The position numbers and the translations under genes were made by a program. From Cherax quadricarinatus (lineage: Eukaryota; Arthropoda; Malacostraca; Decapoda; Parastacidae), in the NCBI RefSeq assembly GCF_038502225.1, contig NC_091293.1, positions 5,023,139-5,087,138 on the forward strand: 64,000 nt of DNA, written 5' to 3'. Under the pieces are notes generated by a model. That model ran no database searches, was not told where the DNA came from, and saw nothing but the letters and a program-made list of their open reading frames with translations. Each line of letters begins with the position of its first letter. The first letter of the stretch is position 1. This document shows, in pieces, positions 12,836 through 23,075 of this stretch.

Positions 12836-14504
12836 ACACAGACTGGACACTGCTGCAGTGTCCAGCAGCAGTGTCTCCGGCGGTGATTAATCGCTTGGCA
12901 GTGTCCAGCAACTGATGTCCAGCGCCGGCGGTGTCGGCAGGTGTCAGCAGTAGTGTCCGGCGGCGGTGTCCAGCAGCAGTGTTCGGCAACGGTAATCGCT
13001 TCGGCGGTGTCCGGTAGTGTCGGCGGCGGTGTCCAGCGGCGGTGTTGCCAGCCAGCGGTGTTCGGCAGCGGTGTCGGCAGCCGGTGTCCGGCATTGGTGT
13101 CCAGCGGTAGTGTCGGGCAGCAATGTCGAGCCAGCCGGTGTCCAGCAGCGGTGTCCGGCAATCAGTCGGCAGCGGTGCCGGCGGTGATCGACTCCGGCGG
13201 CCGGTGGTCGGCGGCAATGTCCGCTGCGGTGTCGGCGGCCCGGTATCGGCGGCGGTGTCCAGCGGTGTCCTGCGGCGGTGTCCGCCGCAGCGGTGTCCAG
13301 CAGCGTTGTTCAACTGAGTGTCCATGGCCGGTACCATGAAGCGGTGTCAGGAGCAGTGTCTGGCACCAATGTTGCCAGCGGCGGTGTCCAGCGGCGGTGT
13401 CAGCGGCCGGTGTCCAGCGATGGTGTCCGGCAGTAGGATCCAGCAGTGGTGTCCGGCGGTAGTCGTGTCCGGCGGCAGAAGTGTCGGCGGCGGTGTCCGG
13501 CGGCGGTGTCAGCGGCTGATTGATCGGCAACGTGTCGGCGGCAGTGTCTGCCGGCGGTCAATCGGCAACGGTGTCCGGCGGCGGTGTTCGGCTGCGGTGT
13601 TCGGCAGCGGTGTCCAGCGGCGGTGTCCGGCGGCGGTGTCCGGCGGCGGTGTTGTCCAGCGGCGGTGTCCGGCGGCGGTGTCCGGCCGGCGGTGTCCGCC
13701 GGTGGTGATGTCCGGCGATGGTGTCCGGCGGTGTGTCCCGCGGCGGTGTCCGCGAAGCGGTGTCAGCGGCGGTGTCCAGCGGCAGAGTCCAGCGCTGATG
13801 TCCGGCGGCTGTCCGGCGTGGTGTCTGGCGGTGGTCGGCAGCGAAGTGTCCAGCAACGGTGTCCGGCCCGGCGGTCGGCAGCGGTGTCGGCAGCGGTGTC
13901 CGGCGGCGGTGTCCGGCGGCGGTGTCCGGCGGCGGTGTCGGCAGCGCGGTGTCCGGCAGCGGTGTCCGGCGGTGATGTCCAGCTGAAGTGTCCGGCAGCG
14001 GTGTCCGGCGACGGTGCTGACCCAGCGGTGTCCGGCGGCGGTGTCCGGCAGCCCGGTGTCCGGTAGGTGTCCATGTGGTGTCAACAACGGTGTCCGGGCG
14101 GTGTCGGTGGCGGTGTCCGGCAGCGGTCCGGTAGCAGTGTCCAGCAACGGTGTCGGCGACGATTGTCCAGAGCGGTGTCCGGTAGCGGTGTCCGGGAGCG
14201 GTGATCTGTCCGTCGGCGGCGATCCGGTAACGGTGTCCAGCAGCGGTGTCCAACAGCGGTGTCACCAACAGCAGTGTCCAGCTGGCTGTGTCCGAGTGGC
14301 GGTGTCAGCAGCGGTGTCTCGTAGCGGTGTCCAGCGGCGGTGTCAGCGGCAGTGTCCGGCAGCGTGGTGTCGGCGGCTGGTGTCCGACGGCGGTGTCTGG
14401 CACAGGTGTCCGGCGGCGGTGTCGGCGGCCGGTGTCGGCAATCCGGCAGCAGTGTCAGCAACCAATGTGTAGCAGCAGTGTCCAGCAACAGTGTGGACCA
14501 TCAA
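12836..14504. repeat. CpG-dense minisatellite array C, degenerate 13-bp unit
   Basis: A degenerate tandem array whose best-conserved units are 13 bp, GTGTCCGGCGGCG and GTGTCCAGCAGCG. There are many 12-bp and shortened variants such as GTGTCGGCAGCG. It is very G+C- and CpG-rich, unlike arrays A, B and E nearby. Units are far more diverged than in the flanking arrays, which suggests greater age or weaker homogenisation. Open frames of 120-236 codons on both strands are Ser/Gly/Val- or Thr/Pro/His-rich repeats and have no recognisable domain. The right edge abuts the decayed gene copy that follows. Confidence 0.93.
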
Positions 14505-14509
14505 ACTGA

Positions 14510-15780
14510 TCGTCAGGTTTTTCCTGATCTCTTCTCTGTGATGACTGTCTTGGCTAAATTGTTCGCAAACTTTGTCACTGGTGTTTTGTTGAGCAAAATA
14601 TACTTGAAGATTGGGGAAACTCATCTTGACAGTCATCCTGCATCCTAGTAGATGATATGTTGTCAATGCTTCGTTTACAACGTTTCTGGCATCATGATTG
14701 TGATGACTACCCAAGATACCTGAGCAAGTGTTCAAGCGGTTTTATATATCACTCGTGCTCTCACCTCAGCATTTTGGCGATTTTCGTGAAAATGACGATC
14801 AATTAGTAACTTCCTAGTTTGTGGTCCGATGACGGTACCTTCCAACAGTCTGACGAAAGCTCTCTTTCGGACAGGCAAACTCTGCTCCTTTTTTCTCCTA
14901 AGCTTTGACGAGGTTTTTATTAAGTTCTAGCATGATTGTAAAGGTGCAAGTATATCCATTGGGTCGACTAATGGCCTGTGTTGAAGATTCTTGGTAAATC
15001 CACCTACCAGTTCCAGTAACAAAACTAAATCTGTTACGTCACAGCAGATTTTTCCACCCAAGCTTCTCATATTCGTTCAGGGCGATAAGTTTTTGCATTG
15101 TTTCGAAAATTTCTTTGAAGTCTCTAGCGAGAGTTAATGGCAGAACAGGTAAGATGTTGCTGTTGTGAAGTAAGGCTGCCTTCACACTTGTTTTATTGAA
15201 ATCAATAAACAAACGCCACATTACCGGATCATGACGTTTACCCGAAGCATCGAAAAGTTCATTAATATCATGATAGTAGTATACTGATTCTTCCAGTTTT
15301 AAGTAAATTGCTAAGTTTTTCTGTCGTTTACAGCACATACTGATTTTTGTCTGGGTGTAGTAAATTTCACTAGAGCAATGTTGAGCCAAGTAACTGTGAC
15401 TGTTTTTGGATAAATTAAGATCTCTCACAAGATCATTAAGGTCACTCTGAGTCACTAGATGTGGTTCCTGGTTGTTGGCTTCAGCTGCTTCATACCTGGA
15501 ATCTGAGTTAGTGGCTTCTTTTTGATCCATGGAAAATAAATCATTACATGATGATGGTACTGGCACATGGAGATCTTAATGTTTCCATCACTCTCATTAC
15601 AAAAGAAAGATCTGGATATACAATTTTGGATTGTTTTTTGATGAAAATCCTGACAGTCTTGTGGTACAGAAATAAAAATTCATGTTGTGAGCCTTTCATA
15701 CCATCAATGGGTTTCGTCCAGCAAACCAGCCACGTACAGGAGTGAGGTTCCCACAAATAGTTCTGATCTGACCTTGACAA
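14510..15780 (-). pseudogene. Decayed copy of a repetitive arthropod protein family (unknown function)
   Basis: Several minus-strand blocks line up in order with one protein family that I recognise from many invertebrate genomes, where it is repetitive and uncharacterised. Block 1 (15780-15567) ends near VYPDLSFVMR. Block 2 (about 15566-15039, another frame) includes DLVRDLNLSK and WRLFIDFNKTSVKAALLHN, a strong family signature. Block 3 (about 15010-14760, my own translation) includes HRPLVDPMDILAPLQ, an in-frame stop, then VIGPQTRKLLIDRHFHE. Block 4 (14735-14510) includes NVVNEALTTYHLLGCRM. A frameshift separates blocks 1 and 2, and further shifts or stops separate the others. No introns or intact frame are visible. 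Array C begins where the homology ends. The family name and any mobile-element origin are unverified; the assignment is from memory. Confidence 0.6.
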
Positions 15781-15986
15781 GAAAGTAGGGAAAATAGGCT
15801 GTTATTACAAGAAACATAATGTTTTATTCCTGTTTTTCTCGAAGTAAAGTTCTCATATGTATAAGAAAAAAATTACTGTCGTTTCAAAAGCAACGAGGAA
15901 CTGCAGATTTATAACTTAATAATTGAAAAAAAAAAATTTACTCTGAGAAAATGAGAAAATATACAATCCATTCGAGATAAAACAAT
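15781..15986. other. Low-copy spacer, nothing recognised
   Basis: An AT-rich stretch with short A-runs (for example near 15867 and 15928). I see no coding potential, RNA gene or repeat structure beyond the homopolymer-like runs. Confidence 0.5.
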
Positions 15987-16176
15987 CTCATAATAACATA
16001 AGAAAGGAGGAGCACTGCAGTAGGCCTGCTGACCCAAGCTGGTCAGGTCTAATTCATACCTACCCACACCCAAGCACTCACTAGACAGTATAAACCATAC
16101 CACGGGTGGGATTTAAACCCGTGGCCAGGAGTCTGAAAACTCCAGACCGTCGCGTTAGCCACTGAGACTAGACAAT
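15987..16176 (-). mobile_element. tRNA-derived SINE, decapod type
   Basis: Read on the minus strand, the element starts near 16176 with a tRNA-like head. GTGGCTAACGCGACGG resembles an A box, GGAGT and ACTCC form an anticodon-arm-like hairpin, and GGTTTAAATCC resembles a B box (consensus GGTTCGANTCC). These are the two RNA polymerase III promoter elements. A body follows (GACCTGACCAGCTTGGGTCA, then GGCCTACTGCAGTG), and the 3' end is a CTTATGTTATTATG tail of the short-repeat type seen in decapod SINEs. The B box has TTAAA where a tRNA gene would have TTCGA, so this is a diverged SINE copy rather than a working tRNA gene. No target-site duplication was found by eye. Confidence 0.62.
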
Positions 16177-16741
16177 ATAGTTGAAAATTAACACGGGGTG
16201 AGGAAGGTGGGGTTCTTTTTCACAGCAACTGTACGTGTTGCAGCAAAATTAAGTTCAGATTTGAATTCAGTGTCGCCAAAATAGTTAGAAACTTATGTTT
16301 TCGAACGATAACTGAAAATTTTGCCGCCTAGTACAATCTTTCTTCTGAAGTATCCCCTTCAGTTCCTGTAGTCGTTCTTCACATCACCATCCTCTCGCCT
16401 CTAGAACAAGTTGCAAATCTTTGAACGTTTCCTGGTTTTTGTACATGAATGATCAAGTGAGAGCTGGTACTTCATGCTCCGAAAAAAATATCGATTGAAG
16501 TTTTAGAAGTCTGTTCTATGATTACTTATCCTCATATATGCTTCAGATGTTATTCGATTTATGTGCACCTGTGTTGATATGCTGGGTGTGATGTTCACTC
16601 CAAGATCTTTCTCCATAAGAAATATCTGTAATTTCTCGCCTCTCAAACTGTATTCTCTCTTTGGTCGCATCTCTCCAGCTGGGGTTGAACTCCAGTAACC
16701 AGTTGTTTACCTTTCTTGCAGTTTGTACAGGTTTTTCCGTA

Positions 16742-16743
<2 letters not shown>

Positions 16744-16784
<41 letters not shown>
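16744..16784. repeat. (GT)n microsatellite
   Basis: About 20 uninterrupted TG dinucleotides. They are the source of the Val/Cys-rich and His/Thr-rich short open frames that overlap them. Confidence 0.95.
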
Positions 16785-16788
<4 letters not shown>

Positions 16789-17128
16789 ATTCTGTCCCAC
16801 TTCCTAGTTATTATTCACCCTAGGTCGCCTGTTTCTCCTTATCAGGTTCCTGGTCCACCTTTTTTCTTTTATGCGTTTTTCCTTTCCTTTTGTGTCTGCA
16901 AGTGAATTTCTCATGTCAAGTATTTCTCCTCATCCGTAGATGATCACCATCTGCTTTCCCATGTACCTCTACATCTTCTGCTTTTGGCCAGCTGCACCTG
17001 CTGACCCAGCTAAGTAGCTGTGTCCAGCTAGGAGTCGTTCATCACCATTACTGGAGTCGTGCCAGGAGATCTATCTCCTGTGGTACCTGTGGGAGTGGTG
17101 GCGATGTCCTCCCCACTTCACCTGTGTT

Positions 17129-17134
<6 letters not shown>

Positions 17135-17160
<26 letters not shown>

Positions 17161-17162
17161 GG
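17135..17162. repeat. (AG)n microsatellite
   Basis: About 14 AG dinucleotides, followed by GGAAGTATAGATGG. Confidence 0.95.
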
Positions 17163-17854
17163 GAAGTATAGATGGATGGATGCAGGGCGTTAACATGGTA
17201 GTTATGCTGACAGTTTAGTGTCGGCAGGTATTACAATTTTTAAGTCCTTCATTCCGTTTTACCTCTCAATCTAAGTCAGCTAATTTTGTCTAAACCATAA
17301 TATTCACTTGCATCTCTTCTCATAGTCTCTACTTCACTTATTTTTGTACAGCTATAATTTCACAGTTCTGGAAAGTAAAATCTCCACTAACAAAGTTGTT
17401 CTAAATGCTTTTGATATTAGATGTATCAGATACTTCCATGATATTATCTGGGTTAAGTGTAGCTCTGTGCTGAATACGTCTCATGGCTCAACTTATCACC
17501 AAATGCGTTGGCTGGACACATATTGCAATCTGCTAGCACTGATGTATCCTCTTCATGGATTCATCTTGAGGATGTCATGTTTATTGTCCAGGTTACGTCA
17601 GTTTCAGTAGCATTGCTGCATCCTTCGATGTGGCGTTGAAAACACAAGGAGAATTCTAAAATATGCAGATATTCATGAGATCAAGCACTTATTTGGAATC
17701 CAAGCTCAAGAATCCTATCCTAATTCTAAAGTCAAGGAATTTATCCAGACTCCAAACCTATAGTATCTATCCCTCCTTCAATCCCAAGGATTATTTCCCC
17801 GAGCCCAAACCAAATGAATATATGTAATGGCTCCCTTACCTTCCTGTGTTAGTG

Positions 17855-17945
17855 TGTGACTAGTTAATCATCCGAGTCGGACCGAAACGTCTTTATAAGT
17901 TTTTTTTTTTTGCTATGTGCGGGATATTTGTGTATTGTTCCAGTC
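17855..17945 (+). mobile_element. Interspersed-repeat fragment with GAAACGTC motif
   Basis: The segment reads ATCATCCGAGTCGGACCGAAACGTC, quoted here in parts: a short hairpin, TCCGA-G-TCGGA, followed directly by CCGAAACGTC, then a T-run and GCTATGTGCGGGATATTTG. I associate this wording with a dispersed repeat common in decapod genomes, from memory only. It lies about 450 bp upstream of the Penelope-like fragment. The hairpin plus GAAAC resembles stem II and the 3' core of a hammerhead ribozyme, but the matching 5' core (CUGAUGA) is not intact here. Confidence 0.35.
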
Positions 17946-18361
17946 ACTGTATTGTGTCTTTTTATTCCCAAATGAATTTATCCAAACTTCACGCTCAAGA
18001 ATTCTATTTTTGTTCCTGCCTCAAATAATCAGTCCTGCTCATCAACCCAGCAGCCTAGTTGGTCAGGTCATCCACCTGGCCAGGAACCTGGCAGCTGGGT
18101 CGTTGATCTTGTGCCGGTATTTTATACCATTTATCTCCAAACATTCTCTGGGTAGACTCCAGGCAGGTAAGGACTAAACATTCTGTAGCTTAACCTTCCG
18201 TAACATTATACCACAAAGTGTATTTTTACTCCGTGCTGTCAGGAGGATTCCAGTTTGTTAAGTCACGATCCACAATGAGAGACCAGATCCCCGCTGCACA
18301 GTGACCATCAGCTCTTTATTGTGTAACAAAGGTAATCCAATTATGTTGTTTCTTTGTAACG
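17946..18361. other. Low-copy spacer before the Penelope-like fragment
   Basis: Contains a segment near 18030-18120 (CCAGCAGCCTAGTTGGTCAG onward) that looks like part of another dispersed repeat, but I could not delimit it. No gene is supported. Part of it may be 5' sequence of the Penelope-like element. Confidence 0.35.
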
Positions 18362-19210
18362 TTGCCAGCCTTCAAATTAGCGAGAGGAGTAAGTGCCATG
18401 GGAAAAAAAAGGAATGTGTTGATATACCGGGTTGATAGAAAGTTTAAGTTTGCAGTATATAGGAAGGCCACCAATGTGTGCTCATACATTCACTATTATT
18501 CCAACCATGAGACTAAAGTCAAAAGGAGTGAATTTCTTACTATATTTTTGAGAGACTATAGAGTGTGCAGTCCGGAGTTCCTAGATGAAGATATTAGGAA
18601 AATATTTGACATTGGCACAAAACTACGATATATTAAGATGTTTGTAGAATCTGCGTTGCTGGCAGCTAAGAAAACTTATTATTGAACAGAACCTATGATA
18701 ACTCCTCAGACCATGAATGTGCTGGTTCTCCCATATAACGATAATTCATCTATCCTGCAGAATGCTCTTAGGAGATTTATTATACAAGTAACATTTAAAA
18801 ATTCACGGACTGTTAGAAGCATCCTGATAAGGAATGCACCAAAACAACGTGCTGGTGGTGTCTACAGAGATGGTTGCAATGGTTGTAGTTTCTCCTATTT
18901 GGGACAAACTGGAAAATCATTGGAGGTGAGAATGTCCCAGCATCGTTATTCGATACGTATAGCACATGAGTCGAACGCGATTTTCAACCATATTCAAACT
19001 TGTAATAACCCATCAAATTGGCCAGAAGCAAAAGTCATCTTCCCTTGTTCCTCCTGGTTTGAAAAGAATATTGTAGAATCGCTAATTATTAAGCATGATA
19101 GGCAGTCATTATACAATATCAGTGATGGGCTGTTCAAATTAGAAGCGTTTTTAGTTGAGCCAATAGTACACAATTTAAAATTAGGCTCTTATATGAATGC
19201 ATCAGACTAA
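18362..19210 (+). pseudogene. Penelope-like RT C-terminus plus GIY-YIG endonuclease, one in-frame stop
   Basis: One reading frame carries both parts, interrupted by a single TGA at 18683-18685. Before it (first ATG 18398) is the reverse-transcriptase thumb end with FKFAVYRKATNVCSYIHYYS and KRSEF..VCSPEFLDEDI, a pattern typical of Penelope polymerases. After it (numbering from 18695) comes VLPYNDNSS, then the GIY-YIG nuclease: GVY at 55-57, Cys61 and Cys64, YLG at 68-70, Arg79, His83, His99 and a candidate catalytic Glu128 in VESLII. In this family the nuclease nicks the target for reverse transcription. The endonuclease residues all look present, so decay is light. The frame ends at TAA 19208-19210. 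Confidence 0.8.
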
Positions 19211-19863
19211 ATTAGAGCCTAAAAAAATTTTTCCTGCAGTTTCTGAATGTTGAACCAGACTTTGCCTCAGAATTATTATGGCATGAATATCTGTGGCCGT
19301 CTTTCCTGTTATTGCAGATGTCTCCCCCCTTAATGAATTTATTTTAATGAGCCCTGTTTCCTTTACTTAACTTTTAGAAGTCTCCCTTACATATGGTACC
19401 GTTTTCTCTTGTAATTTATATAGACACGTTGTCCCCTGGAGGATATAATTACCAGTGACTTTTATATCACTGAAAATATATTTATATATTTAAAGTTATT
19501 GATCTCATAGTGGAATGTGGCAGAATTTTTTATCAATGCCAAGTTAATTTCGTTTAGGCTATTACAATATCAACGTTTGTGGGAAGTTTTCTAATGCTGT
19601 AATATTCCTCTTTCTGGCTATGGGCACTGTTGTGCTTGAGGGCACTTCCGGTACCCTCTCCTTTCTCCCACCTTTCCTCGCTCACTCCGGTAAGAGCGGT
19701 CTTCTGGGATCGTTAATTGCTTGGATACCCTCTTCTTGTCTGCAATTGTGCAAGCTCCTGTTGATGTGTTGATTGCAACACGAAAGGCCTAGAGCTATCA
19801 TTCTATTCCCCCCGTGGTTGTTTTGAATCTTGGATCGCTTGATTTGCGATATTTGCTTAATAA

Positions 19864-20932
<1,069 letters not shown>

Positions 20933-21140
20933 CTTCCAGTAAAGGGGCCTCTTGTAAAAATAGAATAATAATTGAATTAGGTTGTTGGGGGCCGCTGCCC
21001 CCTTGTGCTGATGAAAAGTAAATTGTTGCTGGTGTGTTTTTTTCATCTGCACCTGAAAGGTCGCTTAAATAAAAAGGATTTCGTTAACTGTTGCGTTTGA
21101 AAAAAATATTTATATACGGTTCATTGGTTTGGTGTTGACC
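20933..21140. other. Short unique spacer
   Basis: About 200 bp between the AG tract and the 27-bp satellite, with no recognised feature. The last 30 bases (GTTGACCCATGGGACCAGCA) grade into the first satellite unit. Confidence 0.6.
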
Positions 21141-23075
21141 CATGGGACCAGCACTCTCCTGGTGCCATGAGGGACCGGCACTCTCCTGGTGCCATGAAGG
21201 ACCGGCACTCTCCTGGTGCCATGAGGGACCAGCACTCCTGGTGCCATGAGGACCAGGCACTCTCCTGGTGCCATGAGGACCGGCACTCTCCTGGTGCCAT
21301 GAGGGACCGGCACTCTCCAGGATCCATGAGGGACCAGCACTCTCCTGGTGCCATGAGGGACCGGCACTCTCCTGGTGCCATGAGGGACCAACACTCTCCT
21401 GGTGCCATGAGGGACCAACACTCTCCTGGTGCCATGAGGGACCAGCACTCTCCTAGTGCCATGAGGGACCAGCACTCTCCTGGTGCCATGAGGGACCAAC
21501 ACTCTCCTGGTGCCATGAGGGACCGGCACTCTCCTGGTGCCATGAGGGACCAGCACTCTCCAGGTGCCATGAGAGACCGGCACTCTCCTGGTGCCATGAG
21601 GGACCAACACTCTCCTGGTGCCATGAGGGACCGGCACTCTCCTGGTGCCATGAGGGACCAACACTCTCCTGGTGCCATGAGGGACCAACACTCTCCTGGT
21701 GCCATGAGGGACCAACACTCTCCTGGTGCCATGAGGGACCGGCACTCTCCTGGTGCCATGAGGGACCAACACTCTCCTGGTGCCATGAGGGACCAACACT
21801 CTCCTGGTGCCATGAGGGACCAACACTCTCCTGGTGCCATGAGGGACCGGCACTCTCCTGGTGCCATGAGGGACCAGCACTCTCCAGGTGCCATGAGAGA
21901 CCGGCACTCTCCTGGTGCCATGAGGGACCAACACTCTCCTGGTGCCATGAGGGACCAACACTCTCCTGGTGCCATGAGGGACCGGCACTCTCCTGGTGCC
22001 ATGAGGGACCAGCACTCTCCAGGTGCCATGAGAGACCGGCACTCTCCTGGTGCCATGAGGGACCAACACTCTCCTGGTGCCATGAGGGACCGGCACTCTC
22101 CTGGTGCCATGAGGGACCAGCACTCTCCTGGTGCCATGAGGGACCGGCACTCTCCTGGTGCCATGAGGGACCAACACTCTCCTGGTGCCATGAGGGACCG
22201 GCACTCTCCTGGTGCCATGAGGGACCAGCACTCTCCTGGTGCCATGAGGGACCGGCACTCTCCTGGTGCCATGAGGGACCAGCACTCTCCTGGTGCCATG
22301 AGGGACCGGCACTCTCCTGGTGCCATGAGGGACCAACACTCTCCTGGTGCCATGAGGGACCGGCACTCTCCTGGTGCCATGAGGGACCAGCACTCTCCTG
22401 GATCCATGAGGGACCAGCACTCTCCTGGTGCCATGAGGGACCGGCACTCTCCTGGTGCCATGAGTTACCAGCACTCTCCTGGATCCATGAGGGACCAGCA
22501 CTCTCCTGGTGCCATGAGGGACCGGCACTCTCCTGGTGCCATGAGGGACCAGCACTCTCCTGGATCCATTGGGGACCAGCACTCTCCTGGTGCCATGAGG
22601 GACCAGCACTCTCCTGGTGCCATGAGGGACCGGCACTCTCCTGGATCCATGAGGGACCAGCACTCTCCTGGATCCATGAGGGACCAGCAATCTCTTGGAT
22701 CCATGAGGGACCAGCACTCTCCTGGTGCCATGAGGGACCGGCACTCTCCTGGTGCCATGAGGGACCGGCACTCTCCTGGATCCATGAGGGACCAGCACTC
22801 TCCTGGTGCCATGAGGGACCGGCACTCTCCTGGTGCCATGAGGGACCGGCACTCTCCTGGTGCCATGAGGGACCGGCACTCTCCTGGAGCCATGAGAGAC
22901 CAGCACTTTCCTGGTGCCATGAGGGACCGGCACTCTCCTGGTGCCATGAGGGACCAGCACTCTCCTGGTGCCATGAGGGACCGGCACTCTCCTGGATCCA
23001 TGAGGGACCAGCACCCTCCTGGATCCATGAGGGACCAGCACTCTCCTGGTGCCATGACGGACCGGCACTCTCCTG
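21141..23075. repeat. Satellite array D, zone 1 (27-bp unit, CAC/AGG type)
   Basis: About 72 copies of a 27-bp unit whose core is CTCTCCTGGTGCCATGAGGG, followed by ACCRGCA. Units of this zone carry GCAC and GAGGG, where later zones carry GTAC and GAAGG or GGTGG. Main alternation: ACCGGCAC versus ACCAGCAC or ACCAACAC. A minority have GGATCCATG in place of GGTGCCATG, which creates a BamHI-type GGATCC. The zone grades into zone 2 at about 23075, where GCAC changes to GTAC. In frame it reads MRDRHSPGA or MRDQHSPGA; every frequent variant changes the amino acid, so there is no sign of protein constraint. Confidence 0.95.

Larger units (their letters stand above)
16177..17854. other. Low-copy intergenic DNA
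   Basis: About 1.7 kb without a supportable gene. It contains a GT tract (16744-16784) and an AG tract (17135-17162). Open frames here are short (up to 88 codons), lack recognisable domains, and two of them are driven by the GT tract. The stretch at 17640-17840 contains loosely repeated AATTTATCCAGACT-like text, part of which recurs near 17970. I could not assign it. Confidence 0.5.

Noticed and set aside
12790..14735. GC-rich open frames of 120-236 codons on both strands
   Set aside because: Degenerate CpG-rich minisatellite. Frames overlap in several registers and show no domain. Only the first part of the 14343-14735 minus frame is meaningful, as the end of the relic gene.
16100..16176. 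A functional tRNA gene
   Set aside because: The B box is TTAAA instead of TTCGA, the anticodon arm is irregular and no proper acceptor stem closes the fold. A tRNA-derived SINE fits better.
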